DNA from: Heterotrichella gracilis
Lineage: Eukaryota; Sar; Xanthophyceae; Tribonematales; Xanthonemataceae
Length of the DNA: 64,000 bases
NCBI GenBank assembly: GCA_032358255.1
Contig: JAULBX010003555.1
Coordinates: forward strand, 1 to 64,000
Reading direction: 5' to 3'
The translations under genes were made by a program, and so were the position numbers. Shown piece by piece: positions 10,801 through 23,424 of this stretch (its first letter is position 1; every line of letters begins with the position of its first letter). Below the pieces are notes generated by a model, which searched no databases, had not been told where the DNA came from, and was given only the letters and a program-made list of their open reading frames with translations.

Positions 10801-13800
10801 CGGGGCTGGCGGTGCCGGGGGGGCTGTTCATGCCGTCCATCCTGGTAAGTTTGTGCTTTCCTTTTAGTTGCATGTGTTGCATGCCAGAAGAATGCCAACA
10901 TCAGCGAGAGTATTAGAGGGCTGTAAATGCGCCAAGATGGAATTAAACAGTCTGTTGTGTACCTGCTGCTCATGGTGCTGGTGTCGGGCCTGGCATTACT
11001 GGGGGGTTGGCGTAGGTAACCATGTTCATGCCATCCATCCTGGTGAGTTGTGCCGAGTCTAGTTAGTTGTACCCGTTTTGATACAGCCGTATCAGTAAAC
11101 GCATGTTGTAAGCAGCTTCCTAAAGGCCATATGCATGCAATGTATCGATGCCATCTATCCTTGTCCATTGATGCATACAAAGATGTTTTGGCCTGCATGC
11201 CCACCTAGGTAGCTCTTTCCGACGTCATTTTTTCTGTTGGCAGGTTGGCGCCTCGTTTGGTGGGTGGTATGGCACAATCATGAAGGACAACCTGCCACTG
11301 GATTGGAACATCCAGCCAGGAATGTATGCAGTGATTGCAGCCACAGGTGAGCTAAACCGTTAACCTTCATGCAATCATCGTCACTACAGGCGAGCATCTT
11401 GCACTGAATTGGTCTTGCATGCTTTTATATGGCAGCTTGTGGTGTCTGGCTGCTGGCAGCAAATAGGTCGATGCGTGCAAGCCAAATTGCCAATTATTCC
11501 TGCACGGCAATGCATGCCATGGGTACATGCCTTCAATAGGATGCCCAAAATGCACCCCCAGTCCATCGGCTGGCATGCATCCCTTGCACCAAATACTGTG
11601 CATTGCATGCCAATGTGCCCAGGATGGGGACTCAACAGCTCGCCTAGTGCCAGCAGGGTCCACAGGTACATGCACGAGCCATCACCATGTGCACCCATCA
11701 TAAAGAGATACCCAGCACCCATTTTTGCTGCAGGTGTGCTGGGCGGGGTGTTCCGGTCTTCTGTCTCCCTGGTGGTCATTGTGGTGGAGGGCACGCGGGG
11801 GATCGACTTTCTGCTGGGGATTGTGATTGCCGTGGTTGCCGCCAACTGGATTGCGCACCATGTGCACAAGGAGGGGATATATGAGAGCGAGCTCGAGAGG
11901 GATGGGGACGTGTTCTACCTGCGGCCAGAGCCGCCACACGCGCTGCGCTCCAAATCAGCTGCCACGGTAAGGGGGTAGCCGTGCTGGAGGCTGACACTAC
12001 AGCCGTCAGTGCCGTTGAACTGTATGTGGGAACGCGCACTCACACAAGTCACGGCAATGCATATAATTAGTCATACGATCACTTGGCCATTGTATATTGC
12101 AAAGAACCTGGGGGTTGCTCAGGAGTCTGCACTGGTGGATCACAGCCAGCCAGCGTCAGCCCTTATACCAGCCGCCCTTGCACAGTCTGCGCCATCCAGC
12201 GCCACCTCTGGCATCCACATTCCTATTCAAATCACCCACCCCACTCCACCCCACAGGTCATGGCCACCCATCCCTTGGGCTTCCGGGAAGTTGAGACTGT
12301 GCAGCGGGTGGTGGAGGTGCTGCGCCACACCACGCACAACGGCTTCCCTGTGCTTGCCTCTGAGACAGTGGCGCCTGGCGATGAGACTGGGCGCCTAGAG
12401 GGGATCATACTGCGCCACCAACTGCTGGTGCTGCTCAAGGTGGGTGGACTAGGGTGTATATCTGGTAGAGTTCTAACTTTCGGTGCAAATTTTAGCATAT
12501 GAGAGGTCGATTTAGCAGGAATCAGTATTCAGGTTACTTATGGCCGACAGGGCTTCCCTGTGCACCTGGTGATGTGACTGGGCGCCTAGAGGGGATCATC
12601 CTGCGCCATCAGCTGCTGGTTCTGCTCGAGGTTTAGGGTTTAGGGTTTAGGGTGAAACCTTAATCCTGGGTTTCTGCTCGAGGTGACTGTCTTAGGCAGT
12701 GAATTAGAACTATGTCCAGGGGTGCGATAGGACTTTATACCTATATCAGGCGTGCAATAAGAATTTCCACCTTTACCTAACGTGGGTCTGCAGCCCATCC
12801 CCCCATTTTCTGCCCCCCTGCCCTTGCAGCCCATCCCCATCCAACGCTGATCCTCTGCAATTGTGTATGTGCAGCAATCTGCCTTCTGTGATGAGTGTGG
12901 CCGCTACCTGAATCAGGGGGGGGTTCCGCTGGGGGCGTATGAGGCAGGGCTGGAGCGTGACATGCGCATGTTCTACAATGTGCCTCGCCCACACAAGTGA
13001 GTGCCCGCCCTTTACCCACACCTAATGCACGCCTTGCCACAGTCAATTTGCGCCTTGTCGCTCAGTCAATGCACCCCTTGGTGCACACATGCTGCATGCC
13101 ACATTAGGCACCTGGAGCTGAATCTTCACCATAACACAAACGCCATGACACACAATTATGGTATGCTGGGCCATTGGTCCTTGCATGCAACAACCATGTA
13201 CTGCATGGGGTTCAAGCTCGATTGCTGCCCTTACCTCAACTTCCAGAGTGCTCACCAGGACCTGGCTGATCACATCAACAATAACAATGACACCACAATC
13301 GCCACCACCCATATGCCATACTGATTCTGGTCCTTGCATTGTCTGCCGCATCCTCAGGCGCCATCAGCTCACCCGCCCAGACTACCTGGACGAGATAGGC
13401 CTGCACACCACCTGCTGTGCAGCTGGCCACGGCCTGGAGGCACTGGTGGCAACTGGGGCTCAGGGCGCCTCGCGCACCCCCGGCATTGGCCTGGATACCG
13501 AGCACCTGTACGTCAACCTGCGGCCCTTCATGAACTGCGCGCCGCTGAGCGTGCGCAGTGAGACCAGCGCAATCAAGGTGCGCATGCGGGGTGGGGCGTA
13601 TGCAGCGTTGGAACGGGGTGAGGGTTGGGACGGAACGGCATTTAAAGAAATAAGCTGAAATTGATTTGAGATGGTATCTTATCCCTGTCAGATCAATCAT
13701 CATTTAATGTTAAGTTGCTTACATACTTTCCAGCAGTACAGCCAGATTAGCTCATTCCTGTAAGCCTAATAGTAATTTGAAAAACCCGTCTCCTTCGCTT

Positions 13801-15577
13801 CTGCCAGCTCGTCTTGCCTGCACCACAATACCCTAACATGGGTTCCACCCCCCCTGCCCAGGTGCACCAGCTGTTCCTGTCCCTGGGCCTGCGCCACCTG
13901 TGCGTGGTGGACGACAAGAACGCGGTGGTGGGCATGATCACGCGCAAGGACCTGGACCGCGCGGCAGGGCGGGGCTGGTGGCGCCTGACGCGCATGGCGG
14001 CCAAGCCGCAGCGCGACTCGCTGTACCGCACCCTGCTGGACACCACGTGGATCAGCTGGACAAAGCACTTTGCGGCACTGCCCATCACGGTGGGTGCGGG
14101 GTGGTTCAGGGTGTAGGTTCTGGGGCATAGTAAAGCATGCTGGGGATTTGTTGGCGCCCGACGCGCATGGCGCGCAAGCTGCAGTGTCTCACTCTACTGC
14201 ACCCTGCTGGACAAAGCACTTGGCGGGGCTGCCCATCCCGTTGAATGTGGCGTGGCAGGCACCGCCGTCGGGATGGTAATGTGAAACTCTGCACAGTGGG
14301 TTGGCGTAGGGTTTGAATTTAGGGTTCTGACTTAATTCAGCCGATGGGAAATCGGATGGTTGCAACTATGCTGGGTGGCTGAATAAGGGGAGATCTGGGT
14401 GAGAGCTGGAGCTAGAGCACTCTTCAACACACGGGCTGCTGTGCTAACCTCTTTCTGGTCTCAATGGGACCAATGGGACCAAACTGTCAGAAGAACATGA
14501 ATTGGGTGTTGCGCAAGGAAATTGGCTAAGGCTGTGGCCTGCATCTAATTCCAGTGCAATGCTCTGGTTTTGCACAGGGCGTTGCGACCCTGCCCTGACC
14601 CACTTGCAAACTGTGTCATCATCTGCCTACAACTTTTTGTGCTTGCTAATTCAGCCCCTGTGCCCCCCCACCAATGAGCCTCAACCTGAACGCCCCCTTA
14701 CCCCCGACTGCAGTGGTCCGGCCGCCGCCTGCGCTCCCCCTCCAATCTGCACCACGTGGCGTCAGCGCCCTCCACCATGCTCCACGCAGACCTGCAGCGG
14801 GCAGCAAGCGGCGGCGCAGGTCCTTGCCCGCTGCAACACGCTGACTCAGCATCAAGCGATGAGGTGTCCAGGTGCGCAATGGGGCAGGCTCGTGTGGCGC
14901 CACACATCCATCGGTCTGCGGGTGGAACCGGCACGATTTCCAGCATGTGTGTGGTCATTGCGCCACATGTATCGTGTTCATGGAGTGGTGCATGAGGGAG
15001 GGGGATTCCTGCGTGCAAGGGATATTAACATACCAGGTGCATGCGGCGCAACAGTATGGAGTTAAAAATATGATACCCAAGTGAAAAAGTGGAGATGAAT
15101 TCGTGTCATTATCCCATCGTGAATCTGTGCCATGGGCCTCGTGTCTGCACTGCAGTGCAGGCTGACCCAGCGCACATGCGCAATTCTCACACCACGGGAC
15201 ACGCATTGCCTCGCGCACCCTTTGTGCCACTCAGCATGAGATTCTCTGGGGCTGTAGCCACAGCATGTACACCTCTTCACCGCACCCCAGCATGCACAAC
15301 TGCTTGCCTTTGCACCCGCCTTTCATAAGGTCAGGTGTGCGATATCCATAGCGGCCCTTCCTGAGCTTACCAACCCTCCCCCGCCAGGTACCACACGCCT
15401 GTGCACGCCTCCACGCGGGGCACAGCTGGAGGCACCCCGGGCTCTGGTGGCAGCGTCACTCAGGTGCCCAATGGGGTGAGGCTGCCTATGCCCCCGCGCG
15501 TCCCGTTGGACACCCTCCACACCACGTCGTACAGCTCTGCAGAGGATGAGCAGGACATTGGGGGCACTGCAATTCAG
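7863..15577 (+). CDS. CLC: CLC-family anion channel/exchanger with C-terminal CBS domains
   Basis: Sixteen phase-consistent exons: 7863-8068, 8149-8371, 8665-8884, 9001-9167, 9354-9490, 9784-9931, 10122-10270, 10565-10844, 11244-11346, 11734-11966, 12257-12439, 12875-12996, 13358-13577, 13862-14089, 14714-14871, 15388-15577 (about 989 residues). Visible CLC hallmarks are GLEGP with the gating Glu (E197), [16 protein letters not shown] with the first of the paired acidic residues at 287, and [10 protein letters not shown] followed by GASFGGWYG. Two CBS halves follow, one from HPLGFREV and one from [14 protein letters not shown] Ser/Pro/acid-rich tail ends the known part. The usual GSGIPE selectivity motif reads GAGVSL (153-158). 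The last exon ends at a GTAAGG donor, so a terminal exon is expected; an open stretch at about 15960-16178 is a candidate. If that donor is not used, the frame runs to a stop at 15670. The protein sits in an organelle or plasma membrane; which one is not clear. Confidence 0.9.
10951..11053 (+). repeat. Decayed copy of CLC exon 8 3' end, within the next intron
   Basis: This segment repeats 10767-10856, the end of exon 8 and its splice donor. It starts just after an AG and ends with CTG followed by GTGAGT, so it looks like an exon. The region matching the PGGLF motif has diverged and the frame meets a TAA. I read it as a dead exon duplicate, not an alternative exon. Confidence 0.85.
12551..12631 (+). 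repeat. Decayed copy of CLC exon 11 3' end, within the next intron
   Basis: The segment repeats the end of exon 11 (12341-12439), with an internal loss of about 19 bases in the part matching the Ser/Glu/Thr-rich stretch. It follows a CAG-like acceptor and runs directly into a TTTAGGG array where the donor would lie. Confidence 0.87.
12620..12684 (+). repeat. TTTAGGG array bracketed by a 13-bp direct repeat
   Basis: Three perfect TTTAGGG units occupy 12632-12652. The 13-base sequence TTCTGCTCGAGGT, which is the exon tail plus donor GT of the decayed exon copy, occurs at 12620-12632 and again at 12672-12684. The insert thus lies between two copies of an exon-intron junction. TTTAGGG is the plant-type telomere unit. 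Confidence 0.9.
14149..14262 (+). repeat. Decayed copy of CLC exon 14 3' end, within the next intron
   Basis: This matches the end of exon 14 (about 13977-14102) with several gaps: the run matching LTRMAAKPQ, then the part matching TLLDTTW, shortened, and then the part matching TKHFAALPI. It has lost the frame and the splice donor. Confidence 0.8.
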
Positions 15578-17515
15578 GTAAGGGCATGCACAGGGCTTGG
15601 TATCAGGGCGCTGGGATGGGTGCGCCGGATGAGTGCACAGGCAGCTTACAGCGATTGGGCATTGCAGTAGAGTGGGGAGTGCATGGGGGTGGTGCATGTA
15701 CGTGGCGCAAGTTGTATCGGTGGTGCAGTCACTGTAGAATAGGCGACATGCAGCGTGTGCTATTGACCACACCACTGGATGCATCTGCCGTGCACAGTAA
15801 GGAACACCTGGTAGACCTTGAAATTGGAGGTTTGCATGGACAGCACCACATCCGTGCATGTTCCTTCACATTCCGGCACATGGTGCATGGCCATTGGTGC
15901 GCTTTGCTGACCTGGCGTGGTGTGGTGCATGGCGCAGGGTGGCAGTCTGCATGACAGCAGCCCAGGTGGGCTGGGCTGGCACTGCGACCTGGCCAATGGG
16001 ACACCCAACAGCCAACATGTGTCGTCGCTTACCGAGGAAAATTGACATCGGCGACTATTTTAGGACAAACACTGATGCCAGCATATGGCGCAATGAACAC
16101 ATTGCATTGCTTTGGCACCATGTATCGCACCGTACCTTCAGAATCTGCTGTATAGCTGTTCTTCAGGGTAAATCGTAGGGGGGGATTTTTTTTTAACTTG
16201 CTTATGAAGTGCATTTCTGTAATTGAACATGCCCTTGGTTGGTTTTCCAAATTTTCTGAGCTGTAGGGTTTTAAGTTCCATGTATGCACCAATTAAATCG
16301 CATGCATGCAACCCACACAGAATTCACCATGACTGACAGGAATGAACACAGGAAGTACTAGGCTCAGCATCAATTTGAAATGCAGTGGGTATTTTACAGC
16401 CTCATGCCGGTGTCAAGGATTGGCTACAGATCTTACAACACCTTGGTGCCAGGTAGGAACCCCAATTTATTTCATTTTGCCAATTTGAAGCATAGCTAGC
16501 TTGAACCAATCAATTTCAGCAGTAGCCGAGACTGAAATGACGCATGGGAATGCCTTTCTGTTTGTTTGTAGCCGAGACTGCTAGCAATCGTTTGCGTACT
16601 TCATGGCATTGCAATGCATGTTGCGCGCACCTAATACTTGGCATGCATAGTTTGTACGATGTTGTTTGAGTGGTTCTTTAGTGCCTGGGTAGAAGGGGGC
16701 GTGGCCTGGCGTGAGGTGAACCTAAATCCACCGGGCTGTCTGATTTTTACTCTGACAATGTTGGGTGCCAGCAGAGTATCGGTGTACACAAAATTTCAGC
16801 ATAATATCGATGGTGTGGCAGACTTGACCCATGGCAGACTTGGCTATGGTGCCACCTGTGGTTGTTTCGTTGAAGGGTTTCTTTCTTCTTTTTGACATTG
16901 ATTGCGAACTTCAAGCTCGCATACAAGTTGTACAGATTGAACGTCTCACCACTCACCTCCTGCTGTATTGTAAACTAATATTCTCTGCCATTCCTTTGGG
17001 TGTTATATCTGGTTAGCTATTGGTATTATTCTACCATGGCCCCTTACAATAGGGCGGCGCAGAGCATCGAAGCGCCCATCGCCTATGGAGTGAAACTCGA
17101 AACTCACATAAATACGTTCAACGGCTTCATTAAACCTGTATTATAAAGTTGTCTTTATGGTTGCCTATTGCCATGTATTGCTTTCATTTACTTGCCATTA
17201 AGTACTTAAGAATAAATTGAAAATGCTTTGAATGTTCTACAACTTGGAAATTATATAATTTTCTGCTGTTCAAAAATTGTATTATGCTTCCCTTCAAGGG
17301 GACGACAAGGAAGAAAAGTTTGCGGCGCCCAAAACCTGGCTGTGTGGCAGCGACTTGCTTTCGCCTGTTGCTACAAACTGTAAAGCAAATGCACACGCAT
17401 TGCACGAGCGTGACACTACCCAACTTAGAACTTTGTGTCAGGGGTTTGGAACCTGGTGGAACAGCTGCTAGGTGAGGCAGCAGTGTGTGGCAACTGACCT
17501 ATACAGGCGGGCACC
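15578..17515. other. CLC 3' region and upstream region of RPL28
   Basis: The left part should hold the last CLC intron and exon. Near 15960-16178 two overlapping plus-strand frames stay open after a CAG, one running about 64 codons to a stop at about 16152, but neither has a family signature. From about 16200 to 17515 the sequence becomes AT-rich and I see no gene. Confidence 0.4.
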
Positions 17516-18464
17516 ATGGCCACCGCTGGGCTGTTGAAGCCATCTTTCAGTGTCAATGGGTCCCGGCAGAGCAGTTTCAGGGGCATGGTGTCAGCATTCA
17601 AGGGCGTGAACTTGTCACAGAACTCTGGGAGGACTCTGAAGCTGGCAGTGGAAGGTACGGTTGCCAGGAGCATGGGTGTAACCACACCCACACCAGTTGC
17701 CCACTTGCTTTGGCGGGTTGACACTTCTCCGTTATGCCAGTATGCATTAACAAGCGTCAGGTTGGCAACGCTATGCAACTGCTCGTACAGCGTTGCGAGT
17801 GGAGGGATTGACTGTTGAGACAACTGGGGGGGGCTACAGACACATGATTTCTCGCTTAAACCCTATTTGCTGACCTCTGTGTTGGCCCTTGTGCAGCTTC
17901 AAAGGTTTGCCAGTTGACGGGGAAGAAGGCGAACAACGCCTTCAACGTCACTTTCTCGCACAAGCGGAACAAGAAGCTGCAAGATGCAAACCTGCAGTTC
18001 AAGAAGCTGTACTGGCCAGAGGGACAGCGCTTTGTCAAGCTCAAGATATCGACCAAGGTACAGGATGCAACAGCTTCCTAAATTGCTTTGAACTATTGCA
18101 GTCAGTTCCATAAAGAGCACAAGTTTCTCAGCAGGGACCCTATGCATGGCACAATGCATGACCCATGGCTGTGCGCTTGCAGGCATTGAAGACCATCGAG
18201 AAGAAGGGGCTGCAGGTGATGGCAAACGAGGCTGGCCTCAACCTGTGGAAGCTCCCTTTTGTGGACGCCCGGCCTGAGCGGCTGCAATACCTGGCCACAA
18301 CGCCACAACATCCACCCATGCCCAAGAACCCGCGCAGGATGAAGAACCCAGAGAAGCTGGCAGCGTCCAAGAAGGGACCCTTGGTGGCACGCTACGTGTT
18401 TGGCAAAGTGCAGTACATCCGCGCCGATGCTGCTGCAGCTTTTGATGCTGGCCAGGAGTTGTAG
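17516..18464 (+). CDS. RPL28: Plastid 50S ribosomal protein L28 (bL28c)
   Basis: Three exons: 17516-17654, 17897-18057 and 18183-18464, with donors GTACGG and GTACAG (193 residues). The first ~47 residues are basic, Ser-rich and free of acids until late, as in a chloroplast transit peptide. The L28 core begins with [20 protein letters not shown], continues through [20 protein letters not shown] and ends with [10 protein letters not shown]. That is the bacterial-type bL28 fold, a basic 50S protein. A C-terminal extension of about 80 residues, rich in Pro, Lys and Arg, follows the core; plastid L28 proteins often carry such extensions. A TGTAA, the usual green-algal polyadenylation signal, lies about 50 bases past the stop. 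Confidence 0.94.
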
Positions 18465-20018
18465 GCGCAGCTATTCACCTTCCCTGTTTCTTGTTTTTAT
18501 GACGGTTTTTATGACTGTAACCACGTGAGCCTTTGCTATATTCACACGCTGTTTCGCGGCTCGTGCCTCAATGCGGCTTTCACCCACGGGGGGATGCAGC
18601 TATTCAGCTGTTCAGTCTGGTTCCACCAGGCGGGTTGACAGCCCACATCGCCCCTGCCAGGGTCAACCATCTTCCACACCTGCATCGGGTGTAGGCTACA
18701 ACGCAGTTCAACCAGGGTCATGCACTCACTCTTAGATTATTCTTGGTGGCATGCTGATGCTGGCATGCAGGTGAGTTGAAGGCTCTACCTTGGGGAGGGC
18801 AGCAGGGTGAATTGCATTACAGTCTCCATAGTACACTCTCGTGTGGAGTTGGGTTGGCCAATGTCACCACAAGCAGCGCACCTGTCATGCCAGTTTACTG
18901 TTGCTCTGTGAGGCTTTTATGCATGTTGGTTGGAGCCGCAGGGCATGGTGCTTGAGCTTGGGAGGTGGTTGCAAAATTGCTGTTTAGTTTAGTGTCAGGC
19001 ATGAAGAGCAATTTGGCACCTTGGCTTACTGCGGCAGGCAAGACAACAGTACAGGATAGCTGGCTGCAGCCATGGTGCTGTACTCTGCGATGACCAGGTC
19101 ACGCAGCGCCTGAGTCAGTCTTCCTCTTGTGCACTCTAGTTTGCTGACGCCTACTAGTGGGCTAGTTGGCTACCAGGCGCCAGGTCTCAAGTGTGTGCCG
19201 CATACATGCGCATTGGCCTGTGGCGCTCCCTTTCTGCTAGAAGAAGAGGATACACGCTGGGTATGAGACAGGCAGCATATCCCTCATGAAAGTCTCTTGA
19301 CTGGGAACTCATCCCCCAATGGGTGAAGGTGGCGAAAAGGAATAGTCTCATTGGGACTTGACGTTTGCACGGCAATGACAGATTCGCATTTCAACAGGCG
19401 ATGGCAGTTTGTAACCCTTGTCACTCTGATAGTGACGCCTGTAGCAATTACCAGGTCATGCAGTGCCTAAGCCTTAGGGCAAAGGCTGTTGATAAACACT
19501 ACAGCCTTGGGTGTGCTGCAGTACAGCAAACCCAAAGCCCTAGGTTAGGGCAACCTCGGGTAGTTTCTGCGACAAAACCTAGGCGACCTCGGGGGACCTG
19601 GGTACTTGTGCCACAGGGTTATGCTGTCCTCGGGGTTGCTGCAGAACTGCATGCAGCGCATCTTGAGATAAGGGCATTTTGCTTTGTGCATGCATACACT
19701 TCTCGTCATTCATGGTCGTCTCATGTTCGGCCCTAGTGGTGAGCCTTGCAAAGTGTATTAAAGACGTGGGCGGCAGAAACACCGCAGCCCAGCAGTTCCT
19801 AAACAAGTTCCGGCCCATCAAGTTATATAGATTGCGACTACTGCGTCTAGTTGATATTAAAACACCATCTGGGCGTTGCCTTGCCTTTTCAGCGCAAGCA
19901 TGCTTGTGCGTCCAGCTGGTGCAAGGGGTTTCGATTGGTTTTGATCCAAGCGAGCACTCGCGTGTAAGGTGCCTCTTGCAATAAGTTTTGTAGGCAGAGG
20001 CTGCGGCATCTGGAAACC
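18465..20018. other. Intergenic; no gene seen
   Basis: The stretch holds the 3' UTR of RPL28 (with TGTAA near 18516) and the promoter side of PACRG. A minus-strand open frame of 165 codons at 19579-20076 overlaps the PACRG start and has no family signature. Confidence 0.45.
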
Positions 20019-22204
20019 ATGAGTGACATTCCGGACATCGCTGGTCAGCTTTTCGTGAACACGTACCGTGCTGCAAAGATTGAGTGCAAGCCCGGAGCTG
20101 CAGCTGGACTACGGAGTACTACTTCGGTAAGTACTATGAGCGCAGGCCTTAGGGCGTGTTTCGCAGCTTTTGAATATGCAGCACCTCCTTGAAAGTTGGT
20201 TTGAGCTAGCCTTTGCCCACTGCAGTGCTTCGACACCACTGACTCAGATGACAGGCGTCCTGGGTCACACAAGCCAGTGGACATCGCCACCAAAGATCTG
20301 CCCATATGGCACGCAGCTACAACTACGCTAGCGTAAGCGCCTCATCGTGTATTTTCTTCTGTTGCCCATATTCTTGCGGAGACTGTCCTTAGGATTGAAA
20401 AGCTGGTGCATTGTAGGCAAACCCCTTAGGCTAGAGGTACTGCCCAGAGGGATACTGCACCTTCAGTTTTCTGATTCTCTATTCTGCTGCACTGTAGATA
20501 TCGTCCCACTAAGCAGTCTCCTGACCAGTTCTTGAAGAAAGGCGATGGGGATCTGATCAAAGCAGTGACTGTCACCAGTCCCCCGGAGTCTCCCAGCCCT
20601 CCAAAAGCAGGTGCTTTCACCAAGAGGGACAACCCTACCAACACTGCTTTCAGACGTTACTATGAGAGGGGAGACTTGCCTATTGCTGTTGAGCACACCT
20701 TAGCAAAGAACCGGATCAAATGGAAGGTACACTCTTGTTGCTGCTGTGCTTTGTGGGAGGCTCAGATGCAGGCGGTATGCCAAGCTTCAGATCCTTGCAA
20801 TTGATTATAACGCCCTGCGGGAATGCAGGTAGAACCAGAGAAGCTTGACTACCACTATTACCTGCCAATATTTTTCGATGGTATCCGAGAAGCGCAGGAG
20901 CCTTATCGATTCCTTGCTGTGAAGGTGGGGGCGCCAGATATATGTGTTCTAGGTTTGAGTAGAATTGCATGCAGGGCATTTCCATTTAGCCATTGATACG
21001 TCTTGAGGTAGTCAACCTGTTGCAGGGTGTCGAAGATATGCTGAAGGTGGGCGGCACCAAGATACTGCCAGTCATTCCTCAGCTGATTGTTCCAATCAAG
21101 AATGCACTGAACACACGAGACGAAATGGTGCGTTGACTGGGCAGTGGCAGTACTTGTGGTGCATGTGGACCGTGCATTCTGAAATCCATCATGGAAGGTC
21201 GCAAAAAAAAGTGCTGTATGTTGCATGAAAAATAGCAACATGCATGCATGGACATCGACATCCCTGACCGCGCACTCACTGCAATTTTGTGCTTCTCTGT
21301 GGATACTGTTGCCAACAACACCCGCGGCATAAATTCTCCGGGCCCATTGTGCCAGTATGTTATGCAGCATTATGCAGTTCTGCGATTTCGAAAGTGTTGA
21401 ATGCAATAGGCCACGCATGAAGCACTTTCCATTACAGCAGATAGGGCATGCGCTGTACGTACATCAAGGGCTAGGCAGCGGGCTTTTGGGAGCTGCACTT
21501 TGCCTTTGCGCTGCAACGCGTTTCTTCACGGGCAGGCGGTTTATGCATCCGGGTGGATTTTTAATTAAACTGGCCATTGCACATTTTGACACCCAGCATG
21601 GCGCAACATTTACCGTAGGTTCCCAGGCCAAAATATTAATAATGCGCCGCGCACCATTGTGCAGCCAAATAATTTTATGCGATGGATTTCCTGACCTACG
21701 GTATCAACACCCTGCGCAGGTTGTTGGCATTGCCCTTGCTCTGCTCCAGAATCTGGTGTTGTCCACAGAGCAGGTGGCCGAGGTGCTGGTGCCCTACTAC
21801 CGCCAGCTGCTGCCAATCTTTGCGCTGTACATCAACAAAAACAGGAACATTGGCGACCACATTGATTACAGCCAGGTGCGCCCCTTTTCAACACAACTTG
21901 GCATTGAATAGCATAGATGCGGCTGTAGGCACGTGCAATGGTGCCGATCGGCTCATTGGGTTGCAATTGCGCATTCACCCATGCTGCAGTAGTGCTGTGG
22001 GAGTACCTGGGACACACTTTATTAGGGCTATGCCAATGGTTGACGTTAACTCTGCATGGTTATCCCCTGCAGCGTCAGAGCAAGTGCCTGGGGGAGCTTG
22101 CCACCGACACCTTGAATCTCTTTGAGGAGCACGGCGGGCCTAACGCGTTTGTCAACATCAAGTACATGGTGCCAACATATGAGTCATGCGTACATCACCA
22201 CTGA
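20019..22204 (+). CDS. PACRG: PACRG, Parkin co-regulated gene protein (axonemal inner junction)
   Basis: Seven exons: 20019-20126, 20226-20332, 20498-20726, 20829-20924, 21026-21127, 21720-21875 and 22073-22204 (309 residues). All phases agree. The conserved core is easy to recognise: [74 protein letters not shown], and the C-terminal [14 protein letters not shown]. These match animal and Chlamydomonas PACRG over the whole armadillo-like domain. PACRG bridges the A and B tubules at the inner junction of ciliary doublet microtubules. The first ~100 residues are a less conserved Ser/Pro/Thr-rich extension. Presence of an intact-looking copy suggests the alga makes, or recently made, flagella. 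Confidence 0.95.
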
Positions 22205-23424
22205 TTGTTCAACCATAATGATTATGGTCACCTGGCGTCAGCCACAATACATGTACATGTGCACGTGACCATGGTCTGCAGGGACATCTGACCTCAAATG
22301 ACACAATTGGATGTCATCTCTAGTAGTCTCTACTGCCGCAGTACCCTTGGCAAACAGTACCAAGGGTACCCTCCAGCGTATCTATGCAGGCTGCTACCAG
22401 CTGCTACTGCCATGCATTTTTTCACTTTGCTTGCAACTCATGATTTGTTGTGGCGCCGCTTCTGTATTATGATTTCCACTGGCTGAACCACTGGTCAACG
22501 TTGTATAAAATGACCACCAGTTATCCTTGAGGAGCATATGCATTCAGCACAACCGGCCCAGTTAATTAAATAACTCCCATGCATTAAATAATTAAATTTT
22601 TTGATGTGGCATGTGCTCTGATGTGCTGGACATTGCTCGAGCTGATCAGCGCCAGTGGCCAGAGGCGATGCCGCCCCGGTGAAGCGTGCGGCATTCGACC
22701 AATTTGCATTGAACGACGCTGTGCATGCGCTCACTGATAGGTTTAGCCCAACTTTTCTTTTTGTCACTATCGATTATTTATTACAAATGTGCTACTATTG
22801 ATGTTGTACTGGAAATTAACCCAATTTATTGCCGTACATTCCAGTACTGGCACAAAGACGAAATTGTCAGAGGTATGTGAAACAAAGCATCATATTGGTG
22901 TGGTGATGGAAGGGAAAATGTTTCGACGAGTCGATGGGTACAGTACCGTATAAATATTGTGTGAAGTCATGTATGTATACCGTATCCAAAATTGCTGCTA
23001 CTAGCAAGGCTAGGCAAAACTTTCCAATCACAACCGACATGCATGCACCCGGTGGAGCACAAAACTGAAATTGAGCTGTGACTCAATCAGCTGCCAGTGG
23101 TAGAGTTCCCAAGCAGGATACAGAAGTGGACAGGGTGCACAATTACGCCTGCAATTACGGCAATGACCCTGCCCATGCGGTAAGCTGGCCTCAACAGGCT
23201 GCATGCGGGAAAGTGAGCAGGCCTTTCTTGACAGGAAAACGAAGGTCTGAGCCCTGATCCCACAGCTAGGGGTGGCATTTGACCCTAGGTTGTAAGTGAG
23301 ATGGTTACCTTTCGACTATGGCTATGCGTTTATGGCTGCTGACCTCGGTACTGCCATTGCCGCACGCCGGGCTGTATTCCTAATGCCCTTTGGACTAGGT
23401 ACAACCATTATGCTGCTGAAGATA
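22205..23424. other. Intergenic between convergent PACRG and EF-hand genes
   Basis: The two genes converge here, so this stretch should hold both 3' UTRs. I see short palindromes (for example ACATGTACATGT near 22252) but no coding signal. Confidence 0.45.

Noticed and set aside
10951-11053. Mutually exclusive alternative exon of the CLC gene
   Set aside because: It has an AG before it and GTGAGT after it, but the frame meets a stop and the pore motif PGGLF is lost, so a dead copy fits better.
12632-12652. True chromosome end
   Set aside because: Only three TTTAGGG units occur, inside an intron with coding exons on both sides.
19579-20076. 165-codon minus-strand frame next to PACRG
   Set aside because: It overlaps the PACRG start on the other strand and shows no domain; it is probably chance.
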